64,000 nt of DNA from Epiperipatus broadwayi (lineage: Eukaryota > Onychophora > Udeonychophora > Euonychophora > Peripatidae), in NCBI GenBank assembly GCA_028023455.1, contig JAQFVV010006836.1, forward strand, positions 62,001 through 126,000. Direction: 5' to 3'. The notes under the pieces were generated by a model. It was given only the letters and a program-made list of their open reading frames with translations. It had not been told where the DNA came from and did no database searches. The position numbers were made by a program, and so were the translations under genes. Shown here in pieces: positions 32,361-47,492 of this stretch; the first letter of the stretch is position 1; each line of letters starts with the position of its first letter.

Positions 32361-32807
32361 AACTTTGAATGCACTAGAATGTAACAGTAGCTGATAACAT
32401 TACAAAAATATGAGTTGTAACATGGACATTCATGGACATTCATGTATATATAAAAATATGTTCAGTAGTTGAGACAAGATGGTTCTATATAGTGTATTGG
32501 GTTCTTTCACAAAATTTATTGATTTTTGTAATCAGTGAACTGAGAAGATATAATAATAATATCAATATTGTGAGATATATTTATAATTAGAATTAGAATT
32601 AGGTGGGAAAGCTAGAAGCTAAAAGGTCAAATGATTATAGCTGCAACCTCTAATCTCTGTAATGTATGAATTTCTTTTTGAAGTTAAAGAAGTACTACAT
32701 TGATGGAGCATGTATTGTAAGAATAAAAATGCTATCCTAATGAATACTTAATAACATTGCTGAGTGTTAACTACAACCTGTACTACAGATATGTATGTAT
32801 ATATATA
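32361..32807. other. Unrecognised stretch
   Basis: Contains a 10 bp duplication (catggacatt twice) near 32424-32443. Otherwise nothing recognised. Confidence 0.35.
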
Positions 32808-33773
32808 CACCTGGGTCTCATTTTACGCGATAGGTAGGTTCCTCAGAAAACATGCGCAAATGAAATCATGCAAAAATAGATGTAACTTACTTTGAAAAAG
32901 GGGGGATATGGACTGTGATTTTTCAAAAATCACGTAAAAGCAAAGCACCAACGTAAAATTACTTTAAAATTCGCGCAAAAAAAAAAATAAGGAAATAAAA
33001 TATGACTAATAAAAAATTTCAAATTTGAAAAAAATTGATACAAGACAAACTTTTTTTAACTATAATATTTAATTTTATTCAAAACAATATATTTTTATGC
33101 ATAATTTACAGTAATTTACATTTTTTTATACACATTTTAATTATTATCGATTTGCCGATAAACAGGTTCGTTTGCAAACTGGTAAAAAATCAGATTCTTC
33201 ACAAGAGGAAATACAACTAGCGCCAATGTCACTCTCATGTTGTGTTAATGGTTTTCTGGTGACAATGTAATTAGTAATTAATCTAACAACTAAAAATTAA
33301 ATTCTTATTTTTGTCTTTAATTTTTTAATTTTCAATTTTAATTGTACCCACTGCTACTACTCACCTTTTAAAAATAAACTTGCGGACACTAAATGATTAA
33401 TAATTGATTACATTCTTTTTTAAAAAGCAAAAACAGAATGTGATTTAAAATGCAAAATTAACACGTACAATCTTTGAACAAATTTACATTATAATCTTGT
33501 AAAATTTAATGTGTGTATACATAAAATGTGGAAATCATTATTTTAATTTCATTATTGCATAAAATCTTACTATTATAAAGCACTGAAAATATTGAAATTA
33601 CTAAGATGAAAGTCGAATTCCAATAATGTGCTATTACTTTCAATATGACGTAAGTGCGCAAAATTTATTATTTAAAGTAATAGCGCATTATCAGAGTTTG
33701 ACTTCCGGAGAAACATGAATCGCGTAACTTCAAAATCGCATTAAATAAATCCGCGTAAAAAGAGACCCAGGTG
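32808..33773 (-). mobile_element. T1 TIR element, copy 2
   Basis: Ends CACCTGGGTCTCATTTTACG and the inverted CGTAAAAAGAGACCCAGGTG, each flanked by TA inside (ta)n. Reverse orientation relative to copies 1 and 3; it gives the clearest TIRs (about 22 bp). Confidence 0.85.
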
Positions 33774-33775
33774 TA

Positions 33776-35040
33776 TATATATATATATTATTCAAAATTA
33801 AATGCTATTTTTCCACAACAAGTTTACATCAAACAGTGATTCTTTTACAATAAATAAATTTATATAAAAATTAAAGGTAGAACTTTAAATATAATATTTT
33901 AATAAATAATTAATTTACTTCTTCTTTCTTAGATATAATAATATGGAGATGGAAAAATTGTCTGATTTTCAAAATAGAAAAAAAAGTCTGCAAAAGAAAA
34001 ATTATTACAAAACAATTTAGAACACTTTATGACTTGATAAAAAAAATCTATCCTTCCAAATGAAGAGAATTTGAGCAATGAACACAGACAAGGTTAATCT
34101 GATGCTGAAGATGAGGTTTTGGAATAGGAACAACCAACTCAAGTATTTAATGTATAATAGTCCAGTGAAAATTCTGATGAAGAACAGCCAAATAAAAATT
34201 TCAATGAAGAACAACAAAACTTTTCAATTAATAAACTATTCAATTAATTTACATTAGTGTAATTTCAAGTGCGGGCAGCTGGGGTCCGAATGTTTCAAGA
34301 ATCAGCTAGGGGTTTAACAGGTCGTACCGATCTTCATTATTATTTTGTCTATGTCTTCGGGTTCAATGAATTAATAACTGTATAATTATTAACTCTCTCC
34401 ACGATTGAATATATATATATATATATATGTTAGCATTGCTATAAATTTAATCCTAATTTTTTAATATCATTCATAGTAGTGCTTGATTTATTATTAGTAC
34501 ACTTGTGGAAGTGCAGCTGTGTATAGCTGGACATAGAAAGGTGCATCTGATACTGAAAGTGAGGTTTTGGAAAAGGAACAAAAAACTTTTCAATTAAACT
34601 GTAATTATTGAATATGACGAATATTTAGGCTGAATTCAAGAAATAATGTTGGAATGGATATTTTTCTTATCCTAGAATTATCAAAATATTTATTTACAAA
34701 TCACAAGTGGAAATAAAAAATGGGTTTATATTTATCATGATTAAAAGAGCCTCAAGGTTGAGATCAAAGGGGCCATTTGATTTATAAGACAGTTTACCAA
34801 TCCCTGCCCTAGACACTAATGACTCATATTTATTCACCTGACCTGATCATAAATATACTATTGATAACCACAAATCAGCTTCATTTGTTTTAAGGATAAG
34901 AATGCTTCTACAGCTTTAGTGCCATTTATAGATCCAAAGGGATGACTTATCTGTTCTTATTATTCTTTAAAATACTAGTTTTCTACTAAATTATCCACAG
35001 TATCACTCAACATGGGGAGCAGTTGAAAGTCTTTTTAGAA
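33776..35040. other. Unassigned stretch with a duplicated acidic-coding block
   Basis: The block gatgctgaagatgaggtttt (about 34102) recurs as gatactgaaagtgaggtttt (about 34549), both followed by ggaa.aggaacaa and, later, aacttttcaatta. In one frame these read as acidic (AEDEVLE, SDEEQP) stretches, like the N-terminus of some transposases, but nothing longer supports that. (AT)n at about 34410-34428. Confidence 0.3.
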
Positions 35041-35290
35041 CATTATGTACACTAAACATCACACGATCACCATCTCATGCTAGCACATAACTGTTAGTAA
35101 ACAGGCAAAAACTCTCCATATAGTAGTGCCACCTTGTGCTAACCAGAGCAATCAATGGATGCAACAGGCCACAATCCAGAAACTAGTCTGGAGGTATTGG
35201 ATGAGTAGGCACTAGATAGGGATTTTATGCACAAGCCTTCTGGCATCCATTGATTGCTCTGGTTAGCACAAGGTGGCACTACTATATGTA
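35041..35290. repeat. H1 element, copy D (fold-back)
   Basis: Begins catcacacgatcaccatctc. Inverted arms tagtagtgccaccttgtgct (about 35122) and agcacaaggtggcactacta (about 35264) flank a middle that keeps agaaactagtctggaggtat, the 3' half of the H1 hammerhead, without its CTGATGA core. Confidence 0.8.
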
Positions 35291-35889
35291 TATGTACACT
35301 GTATGCTATGGAATTAAGTGGAGAAGTGAATAAAGAATGGATGTAATTATTGTTCTCAAATTTTAAAATAACAATTGAATGAACTAATAATTATGAGAAT
35401 GACAAAAAAAAGAAGTATATACCAAATCAGATTTCATTCCCAAACAAATACATGAAATAACTTTTGTATTATGGGTTTATTTTAATACAAAACACTCGTG
35501 AATAATTTGCATATTTAATTAAATCTCTGACAAGTTTAATGTCTTATTCAACTACCATTTAACTTCTTCAAAGATATATACATGTACTGCACAAAGACAT
35601 TTGTTAATTATATATACACAATTTATGACATTTCGTTTTAAAATAAATATTTAACATTGTTTAATAGTTGATAAAAAATGTACATTATACAAATTAAAAT
35701 GCAAATTTTATAAAATCGCTAAACAAAATTAATGATGAAAGTTTTCAAATTAATTCTTATCTTACTAAAAAAATGTTAAGGTTTTGAAATATTTAATTAT
35801 GATATAATTGAAATTAAGACCTCAATAATTTCTCTGTTCATTTGCTCTTACATGTTACCTTTAGTATTTTAATAAACACGCTTTTGACG
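35291..35889. other. AT-rich stretch, nothing recognised
   Basis: No coding or family repeat recognised. Confidence 0.4.
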
Positions 35890-36352
35890 ATATATGTTGG
35901 ACTATTTCAGCCATCTAATATTAAATATTGAATGTCATTAGAAAAAATTAAATTTTGTTTAAACTTTCCAAATTAACAGGTTAGTATGGAATAACATTGT
36001 GAGTGATATTATTCTCATCTCTTATTCAGGTGTTGCTAGTCTGATCTGTGGCAATACTAACATGAAATCAAACTTGGACCTAGCTTAGTTGGTTAGAGAG
36101 TTATCTTAAATTTAATATTTAAATATCTAAAGGTCCAGGTTTGATTCCTATGCTTGCAATGTCATTAGTCAAGCCAGCAACACTTGAACAAGAGAGAAGA
36201 ATAATTCCACTCAAAACATTGAGTTATATACTAACCTGTGTACATTGCTAATAGTTGAATGTATTTGCAACGTTTAAATAAAGTTTAAATTTTTCTAACA
36301 ACATTCAATATTTAATATTAAGTGATGGAGGTAGTCCAATATATAATCGCTA
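35890..36352. repeat. Inverted-repeat element with tRNA-like centre (S3)
   Basis: Outer ends ttggactatttcagccatct and the inverted gatggaggtagtccaa. Inner inverted segments caggtgttgctagtctgatc (about 36029) and aagccagcaacacttg (about 36172). The centre (36081-36148) has A-box tagcttagttgg and B-box ggtttgattcc. A second copy of the outer and tRNA-like parts is at 46563-46835 plus 47238-47280. Confidence 0.7.
36081..36148 (+). repeat. tRNA-like Pol III promoter boxes of S3
   Basis: A-box-like tagcttagttgg (36081-36092) and B-box ggtttgattcc (36138-36148) about 45 bases apart. Good matches to Pol III internal promoter boxes, but no tRNA cloverleaf, so a SINE-type head. Confidence 0.6.
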
Positions 36353-37227
36353 ATAAAATGCCACCAACAGAAACCTTCAGACAAACACACTTTTGACATT
36401 ATTTAAAACAATTATATTTTTTTGCAGGTTATTGATTCAGAGATACATTTCATCTTGTAGATCAGATGGTAAGCATGTTATAAAATATTTTTACAACTTT
36501 ATATTCATTATTCTATCAATGGCTACATTCCAGGATAATAATAAAAACATGTCTAAGATTGGAAAATAGCAAAACATTATGTAACTCAAATCAGTGATAA
36601 ATAATATGCTCATGGCATAAATAAAATATTATAATAATAACTCACAGTTTTTAAATGCTGGTTTAGATTACTTTTCTCAGTAAACTCAATTCTAACATCT
36701 TTTCCCAGAAGGTTATTTTTCTAGTTGTTGAAAAAGTTGTATTTCTAATATTTGTAAACATTGATGACTAATGATTACATTTCATTTTCAATTTATTCAA
36801 TTATAATTGCAAATAGAGAAAGATAAAAAAAAACTAACTACAATTGGAACTAAAGAACTGATTGGTATTGTTTTCATCTTTTTTCCTCCTCATAATAATT
36901 TGTGTTTATCTAAAATAAAAAAACAACAACAAACTATTTATTATATAAAAAGTATATGTTTATCAGGTATTTATTTTTCAATTTGCATCTGGTTAATAAT
37001 TCATTTAATTAATAAATTGAATACAAAATATATGACATATTTGAAATTAAACCACTAAACATCACATGACCACCATTCCATTTTTATTTTTGCTGCTAAA
37101 TATTATTTTTAGTTTATAAAAATTGAAGTTTGTTAAACTGATTTTTAAAATCCAAAATCTGTATGCATTAATTTTTAAAGTTAAAAAAAATCTTATTTTT
37201 AAAACAACATCCAACTTCAAATTTATA
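36353..37227. other. Unrecognised stretch with a short H1 fragment
   Basis: Holds a fragment of the H1 start (accactaaacatcacatgac) at 37050-37070. Otherwise AT-rich without a recognised feature. Confidence 0.4.
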
Positions 37228-37235
37228 CATTAACC

Positions 37236-37728
37236 CAGGGGTGGGCAATTGTTTTGGCTCAGGGGCCACAGAGGTTGGTGAAGGGCCGCATCAGGGGCCA
37301 CTTTGTGAAAGTGAAGGTTAGCGGAGGGTCACATCTTTTTTCATGACATAATAAACACACTGCTTTATTCCCTGTATTACCAAAGAAATATTTGTATGTC
37401 CATTCTTCATTAAACACACAACATTCATCACCGATTTTACATTTTTTCGGAGGGTTCATAGTTTCACTAAAGTTGGAAATATATATATTTGCTAATGCAA
37501 AGACAAAACTGAATTAACTAGATCAACTGGAAAAGTACTGCATATTGTATCTACACTGTGCATTTGTACTGATGTGTCAATCCAAGTAGAAAATACAAGA
37601 TAAATCTTCGGTCACGCATGGAAAGGAAATCTCAGTTCAAGATGAATTTATCTGATTATCTTGGTGGGCTGCATAAAAACTCTTAGCAGGCCGCATATGG
37701 CCCTCGGGCTGCTATTTGACCACCCCAG
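37236..37728 (-). mobile_element. hAT element, 493 bp, with 8 bp TSD
   Basis: Termini CAGGGGTGGGCAA and the inverted TTGACCACCCCAG. A perfect 8 bp duplication cattaacc is at 37228-37235 and 37729-37736, as expected for hAT transposons. The ends and the GC content (gggccgcatcaggggcc) contrast with the AT-rich surroundings. It contains the N-terminus of a transposase only, so it is a deletion derivative. Confidence 0.93.
37259..37459 (-). pseudogene. hAT transposase N-terminus (BED-type zinc finger)
   Basis: 67 codons reading CCVFNEEWTYKYFFG then NTGNKAVCLLCHEK, the start of the BED-like zinc finger of Charlie/Zaphod-type hAT transposases (host relatives are the ZBED and GTF2IRD2-like proteins). 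The second half of the finger and the catalytic core are missing because the element is internally deleted. Confidence 0.8.
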
Positions 37729-37779
37729 CATTAACCCTTTTGGATTTCGATGTTCTTCCATTCTTCATCTAGTGATAAT

Positions 37780-38330
37780 TTGATTTGATAGTTGAACATT
37801 TTATTTTAATATTAAAATCATTATTCAATATTTCAAATCAATAAATGTAATAGATTCATTAAAAATTTAAGTTTACAAATAAAAAAACATCCTAAAAAAA
37901 TTATAATTGAACTTTCCAAATATAGAAAAAAAAAAGCAAAATACATAACAATTACTTTTTTTATTGGCCAATTATCATAATGATGTTGAAAAAAGTAAAT
38001 TAAAAAATCTTGTTGATTGAATTTTATATCTAAATTTGGAGTGAATAATTAATAAATCATCATAAAGCTATTAAATTCTATTTTAAAATTTAAAATTGCA
38101 TTTACAATTATTAAATTATCACAAAAGTTTTGTATTATGTCTGATAGAATGAAATGATCAGTTTTCTTTTTATCATTACTTTGAATTTCTTAACTTATAT
38201 TTTTAAAAATAAACACATTTATAAAAAAATATAAATATAATCATGAATATATTTTCTTTTTAATAATTTCTATATAAATAAGTATTTTGTAAAAATAATC
38301 ATAAATATTTAAATAAGCTATGGAAATAAT
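37780..38330 (+). repeat. Diverged dispersed repeat D1, copy 1
   Basis: Aligns in the same orientation with 54340-54930: shared blocks include cttgttgattgaat/ctttgttgattgaat, ttctaaaatttaaaattgca (with one change), ttaacttatatttttaaaaa and aaaaataatcata. Non-coding, AT-rich, unknown class. Confidence 0.65.
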
Positions 38331-38870
38331 ATATATATTTTTGCTCATTGCTAATAACAATTGATGAGGAATTTACAAGTTTATTTATATACTCAAGATC
38401 AAAGAATCTATTAATCAGTGATACCCTAGGCTTTTGCCTGTTTATTGTAATTTTTCTCTGTGAACTATTAATATCTTTAGATTTTTTTGAACTAATAATT
38501 CAATATTTATCTTAATTCCAGTTTTTATTGTCATGTAATTTCCATGTATGCACTTACATTTTAAAAAATATTTTATACTTGTTAATGTTTCACTTCTTAT
38601 TTTACAACACCATATTTTATGACTTGACTTATTGTAAAAGAATCAGCAGTGGGCCCATACACATTTAATCATTTACTTTTTCTTTTCTAATACATGATTT
38701 TTTACTACTTCAAACTCCATGTCTTTCTCTTAATTAATTATATATCTTTACTATTCTAACTTTTCTTTAATTATTAGCTCATAAAGCAGTATTGTTATAA
38801 TATATGTTATTAATATATATATATAATATTTAAATACATGTATGTTTTCTATATCAAACAATGAAATTAA
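38331..38870. other. AT-rich stretch, nothing recognised
   Basis: No supported feature. Confidence 0.4.
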
Positions 38871-39045
38871 AAAGGGACCTGAACTCAGACTTTCAAATAC
38901 CCCACAGCTATCCAATCCATCTCATACAACTGATACATATGAAATATATATATTGAAGATCATTTATCTTTCTCACAAGTATGTGGTTATATAGTTGTGG
39001 AATGTTTGAAAGTCTGAGTTCAAGTCCCTTATATATTGTAACCTT
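38871..39045. repeat. H3-tail fold-back
   Basis: gggacctgaactcagacttt at the left mirrors gaaagtctgagttcaagtcc at the right, about 110 bp apart: the H3 B-box-like segment in inverted duplicate. Confidence 0.7.
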
Positions 39046-39424
39046 CCCAAAATATAACAACCTAACTCACATATCACATTACACAATACACTGAATCAAT
39101 GAGACTCTAATAATCAGACATAAGATAAAATAATAGGAATACTCACAAACATAGAGGTTTTAACATTATAAAATGAAATATCAAATATTACAAAGGCATT
39201 GCTATTATAGAAACTCTCCAGATATTATCTTATTATAATCATTAGAAAATACTCTATAATATACAATGACTAACACAATAATTTCTTGGTAAATAATTAT
39301 TAAGATTATCTCTTTCAACTATTATAAACTATAATAATGATACATTTAAAATGGCACAAATTAAGTCAATTGAATTAATTATTGATCTATCCTATTAATA
39401 TCTCAAGGATAATAATTATTCTTC

Positions 39425-39425
<1 letters not shown>
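39046..39425. other. AT-rich stretch, nothing recognised
   Basis: No supported feature. Confidence 0.4.
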
Positions 39426-39662
<237 letters not shown>

Positions 39663-39883
39663 CATCAATAACAGCTGCAATCCTGACATGTCACAAAAGG
39701 AGCAAACTATCACAGGCTCTTAGGAAACTTTAGAAAAAGATCAGAAAAAGATTTAAAATATAACTTTAAAGAACACTACAACAAAAAAGATTACAAACTT
39801 AAGGAATATAAATCTGTATTAAGCCGAGAAAGTAAGTATTGCTGATATGATTTAACAAATTAGCAAACACTTTAAAGTAAAAA

Positions 39884-40710
39884 ATGGCACCAGTAGAAAA
39901 AACCATAAGTGCATTTACTGATAAAATTGATAAAAGCGATTGGCACCCAAATAAACAAAAGCAAATGTATGCGAATATTACCAAAGTAGTTTCAAAAACA
40001 CAAGGAGGGGAAGAGAAAATAATTACAGAGCAAGATAATAGATTCAGAGAAGTAACCATGGATGAAATTAATGATCTACATTTACAAGAAGACAGCTTGA
40101 ACCCCCTATTGATAAATGGACTCAACAAGAACTGCAAGATATAAACATGGGATTCAATAGCACGATTCCAATAAAGTTATTTGCAACTTTCAAAAAATTT
40201 TTTTCAATGCGATCTCTAGTCCTGGAAGTAATGGACAGAAATCTCTCATTATACAGATTTCCAAGAGAGTTGTTGTATGAGAGCATAAAAAAACTCACTT
40301 TGGGACATATTAGTGACCATCAGGGTACATCCCAACTTAAGATATGCAGTGGTTGAGTTTTTCAATGAGCACCAAAGAGAAAGATTTAAAAACCAGGTTA
40401 AAATGCTGGGAAATTATGCTGTGGTTGTTGTTGATAAAAATTTACAAAACTGCTATACCAGCATAATAAAAAATACATTCTTTGGCCATAACATTCAAGA
40501 CTTTAAAAAGTTAATATATTTGGGGATGGAATATATATTAAACCAATTTATTTAAGTGATACTCCAATACTATTGCAACTAACAGTTTTAAGTTTAAGAT
40601 AAAATTAAAAAAAAACATTAATTTAGAAGTTATACCAGCACAAATTATTGATCAAGATGCATTGCTAACCATTTATATCAGAGGGTTGAGGCCAAAATGC
40701 TTTAGATAAG
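39884..40710 (+). pseudogene. LINE ORF1-like (gag-like) remnant, probably Tx1-type
   Basis: Three successive plus-strand frames form one decayed protein. 39884-40144 reads WHPNKQKQMYANITKVV and MDEINDLHLQED. Frame 40147-40356 reads FPRELLYESIKKLTLGHI, and frame 40313-40555 reads VHPNLRYAVVEFFNEHQRER. A further segment to about 40710 reads LLTIYIRGLRPKCFR, the start of a zinc-knuckle as in ORF1 of Tx1/L1-group and I-type LINEs. Several frameshifts and a stop in the knuckle make it a pseudogene. No ORF2 is attached here; it might belong to the same family as 12-13.5 kb. Confidence 0.6.
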
Positions 40711-41430
40711 AATGACATGGACCCCTTGTAGTCGTCTGTGATCAAAACAACAATGAAAGGTCCAAGAAAACTAAGGAAACTGACAAAGAAGAACAGTTAC
40801 AAATGCAAATAAAGAAGACAAATGGGATTCAAATGAAAAATAACCATACAGAAACACTTCAAGAAATACAAAACAATGTTTTAATACTCAAAATAATGAA
40901 AACCACCCATGCCTAACACAAGATCAAGAAATGAAGAATATCAGAAAATATATAACAACCGAAGAGTGAGAAGAGAAACCAAATCAAAAAACTAAACAAC
41001 AATTCCTAACCCAAGAAACTATAAACAAGAATGAACTGTAAACTAATAAATCATTATACCCATTATAGCAAATCTCAATGACAGTTCAAATTACCTATAA
41101 AACAAATAACCACTGAAAACAAAGAAATAAGCACACCTGAACATTGAACCAGGAATTTCAAAACAATAATGTGGAAACTGATGAAATGCAAAGAGACACA
41201 GAAATACAGGTTTTAGATGATAAGAAAGGAGAAAGAGAGAATACTGAATCATCTTGCCAAAAAAAAATAGAAACAACATCAACAAACTTATTATGGAAAC
41301 AATTATACCAAGTCTATCACAGATAATTCAAGCATGTGCAAGTGAAAAAAGAAGGCCAGGAAGATCCCCAAAGATAGAAAACAAATTAAAAAGATCAGAA
41401 TTGAAGAGTTAAACATCAAAAAAACAGAGT
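40711..41430 (+). other. Probable tail of the ORF1-like remnant
   Basis: A-rich (60-odd codons open at 41144-41326, rich in E, N, Q, T, K), plausible as the low-complexity C-terminus of the ORF1-like protein. No motif. Confidence 0.35.
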
Positions 41431-41665
41431 AATCAATGGTTTCCAGAAGGCTTGTGCATAAAATCCCTATTTAGTGTCTACTCATCTAATATCCCCATAC
41501 TAGTTTCTGGCTTATGACCTTCGCTAGTGAGGAGCTTTGGATCTGAGATTGTTGCACATAGATCTTATTCTGGCTTGCACTGACTGGCACTACTATATGG
41601 AGAGTTTTTCCTATTTTAATAACAGTTATGAACAAGCACAAGAAATGGTGATCATGTGATATGTG
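41431..41665 (-). repeat. H1 element, copy E (non-palindromic)
   Basis: Runs from gagtaatcaatggtttccag through gaaggcttgtgcataaaatc and the hammerhead-like segment to tatggagagtttttcctatt and gatcatgtgatatgtg. This is one of the few H1 copies that is not folded back, so it shows the unit order: ribozyme, then the gagttttt block, then the end. Confidence 0.75.
41481..41547 (-). ncRNA. Hammerhead-like relic, H1 copy E
   Basis: On the minus strand stem I is kept (TCCTCA with TGGGGA next to the core; ATCCA against TAGAT with one mismatch further out), and GAAACTAGTA is present. The core is CTAGCGA instead of CTGATGA, so it must be inactive. Its value is comparative. Confidence 0.55.
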
Positions 41666-41849
41666 ACTATAGGAAGTTGAGATCTAGATTTAAAGTTACT
41701 TTTAAATATTAAATAATAAATTATCATAAAATTGAATTTTTGGAGTAAATTTACATACTAATGATCCAAAGTAGTTGCTACAAGGGCTATTTCTTAGAAA
41801 GAGGGAAGCTAGAGTCCTTTTTATTGATAGCATGATGATTTTTAGCTAT

Positions 41850-42050
41850 TTACCATGCCTCCATGTTTCTCTTTCTGTCATCTCTCTTGGAACAAACAAT
41901 GTCAGCCATAAAGAAATCAACATTATGGCCTGACAGCAACTCATGATCCAAGAAAATGGAAGAGTATTCCTTGCTTTTCTTGGCCCAGTTGTGCAGATAA
42001 TTATGCTGGGCAAGTCTTGTAGTCTGGTTTTACCATAATAAATATTCAAG
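41850..42050 (-). pseudogene. Penelope-like element, GIY-YIG tail
   Basis: In one minus-strand frame (not the longest open one) the reading is RLAQHNYLHNWAKKSKEYSS, then LDHELLSGHNVDFFMADI, then RDDRKRNMEAW. This is the C-terminal half of the GIY-YIG endonuclease of Penelope-like elements (HxL..GHxVDF..A.I, KR..EAW). The RT remnant of the same element is upstream at 42290-42700. Confidence 0.65.
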
Positions 42051-42289
42051 CAATTAATGTTTTTTACAATTAATTTTGTAGATAATTTGATGTGAAATCT
42101 CTCTAGGTATTTTGTCTTTTGGATTATTTAATAATTTATTTAAAGATGTAGGCAAACAAAAAGTGATATTGTATATATTGGTACAAATATTTTTAAAATT
42201 ATGTGTGTTTTAAAATGTAAGGGAAACTAGACCATTTTTTATTATCAGGTTAAATGTTTGTGGGATGCAAGATTTTATTATAAAAATTA

Positions 42290-42700
42290 CCCATAATTAC
42301 AGTTATTATTTTAGAATTGTTTTCTGATGTTGATTATGTCTTTAGTGTATAGATCGATGTTTCTTCTCTGATCTGTCTCGAATTTGCACAGCTTTAAGTT
42401 TCTATGGAAAAAACCTTTCAAACCAGTGAATTTATGGGAGAAGGGAGTATTAGACCTAAGATGTATGGTACCTCTTACATTTAACGATTTTAAAATCATC
42501 CTATAATCTAAAATGTCCTATCTATTGATATCCAAGTCTAAAAATTTTATGTTGTGCAGGAATTCATCTACCTTTTCAATAGTGCAAGTTAGAGTGGTTG
42601 TAGATACTAATTCAATATGAATTTTATTAATAGTTTCTTCATTAGCACATACAAAAGTATCTTCTGGGTATCTGAAATATAAGACTGTATAAGACAGACA
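42290..42700 (-). pseudogene. Penelope-like element, reverse transcriptase C-terminal part
   Basis: Minus-strand frames read YPEDTFVCANEETINKI (in the place of the Y.DDTF catalytic box, here Y-P-E-D), then FLHNIKFLDLDINR, then NTPFSHKFTGLKGFFHRNLK with LCKFETDQRRNID. This order (catalytic box, FLDI, S..P.S.K...I..L..RA..LC) is that of Penelope RTs. One stop and one active-site change are visible. The extent beyond 42700 is lost. Confidence 0.65.
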
Positions 42701-42780
42701 AATTTTGGATGAATTAAATTCTCAAATTTGGCCAGATACGCCACGCACTCCCCCAAGGGAGGCCCCGGGGCAATTTTGTT

Positions 42781-42841
42781 GGAGGGGGGGGGGCGGGGGG
42801 GGGGAGGAAAAAGAGGAAGGGGGGGGGGAAAGAAGGGGGGG

Positions 42842-42881
<40 letters not shown>
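42781..42881 (+). repeat. G-rich tract ending in a G37 run
   Basis: About 100 bp of G and A on the plus strand, including an unbroken run of 37 G at 42845-42881 in otherwise AT-rich DNA. Either a true poly-G microsatellite (strong quadruplex former) or a sequencing/assembly artefact. Confidence 0.9.
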
Positions 42882-46562
<3,681 letters not shown>

Positions 46563-46758
46563 TATATTGGACTATTTCCATAATCTAATATGCATATTTA
46601 ATTCTTTAGAAAAATTTAACTTCATTTAATATTTCAAATACATTCAACTGTTAGTAATAGCACATCAAACAGGTTAGTATAAGCACAATGTTTTGAGAGT
46701 TATAATTTCCTCCTCTTTTTTAGATGCAGCTGGCCTGACCAGTGACAGTACTAGCATA

Positions 46759-46826
46759 GGATTCAAACCTGGACCCTTAGATTCTTGAGTATTGAATTTT
46801 AAGATAACACTTTAACCAACTAAACC
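46759..46826 (-). repeat. tRNA-like boxes of S3, second copy
   Basis: Minus strand: A-box-like ggtttagttgg (46826-46816) and B-box ggtttgaatcc (46769-46759). Confidence 0.6.
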
Positions 46827-46979
46827 TTCATGCCAAAGGCAACAGTCTGTAGACATTTCATATACTTATCTATGAGGTTTTCCCTGATTTCTTCACTTTT
46901 TCCTAAGAACAAAGTTGATTAGTGGTTTCCATACTTTATGTTTAGTCACATTAGGGTGTTTATGAGATCTTTGCCATTG

Positions 46980-47240
46980 TCATGTGAGCAGCTTCTTTAA
47001 ATTTTCTTCTTTGTACTTTTTCTTCTCTATCAAATATTTTTGTATTTTCCCAATTGAACATATTTCATTGGCACATACATGGTCTACTACCTTAGACACA
47101 CCTGTTTTCTTTCTTCTAATCATCAGTTTGTGTTCTTGCAATAATTTGTCAATGAGATGACTTGTCTCACCAATATATTTTCTTCCACATTCACATGCTA
47201 TCTCATAGATGCAGTTTTTTCTTTTCATTTCTAAAGACAT
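46980..47240 (-). pseudogene. Penelope-like element GIY-YIG endonuclease fragment
   Basis: 86 codons. Reads NCIYEIACECGRKYIGETSH, then LLQEHKLMIRRKKTGVSKVV and DHVCANE: the GIY-YIG domain of Penelope-like elements, with IYEI for GIY, KYIGET for YIGxT, and the conserved CxC just before KYIG that distinguishes this group from UvrC. The usual catalytic R after GET (GETxRxxxxR) is not evident, and the catalytic C-terminal E cannot be placed. The RT part is absent. This is good evidence that Penelope-like elements have been active in this genome. Confidence 0.75.
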
Positions 47241-47280
47241 TCAATACGCATATTAGATGACGAAAATAGTCCAATATAAA

Positions 47281-47492
47281 TATACAGCTATAAAACGATC
47301 ATCACAAACCTTCAGGAAAACATTAAATAAGTTAATTGATATTCTTTAAGCAGTTAATATTCAAACATATTTAACAAGCTGTTTTATTAATAAATTAGAA
47401 TACCTAGTTAAGATTTCCCATAGCTTAACATAAGTGAAGTTTATTTATTACAGGATTATGTTTATTTAAGATAAAACATTTTTTTTAAAGTA
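47281..47492. other. AT-rich spacer
   Basis: About 47281-47320 holds the S3 outer continuation (cctgaaggttt on the minus strand, as at 36390-36405). Nothing else. Confidence 0.35.

Larger units (their letters stand above)
46563..47280. repeat. S3 element, second copy, carrying a Penelope fragment
   Basis: Outer ends attggactatttccataatc (46566) and inverted gatgacgaaaatagtccaat (about 47255). The left part holds the tRNA-like boxes on the minus strand (46759-46826). Between the tRNA-like part and the right end is a GIY-YIG coding segment. The junction on the right is at ctttagaaa, a point also present in the S3 copies without GIY-YIG. Confidence 0.65.

Noticed and set aside
34750-34830. Right end of another hAT-like element (accaatccctgccctag)
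   Set aside because: No matching left end or target duplication could be found.
36020-36240. Possible hammerhead in the S3 element (cacctgaataagagatgag)
   Set aside because: Core would need CUGANGA but reads CUGAAUA, and no stem II could be drawn.
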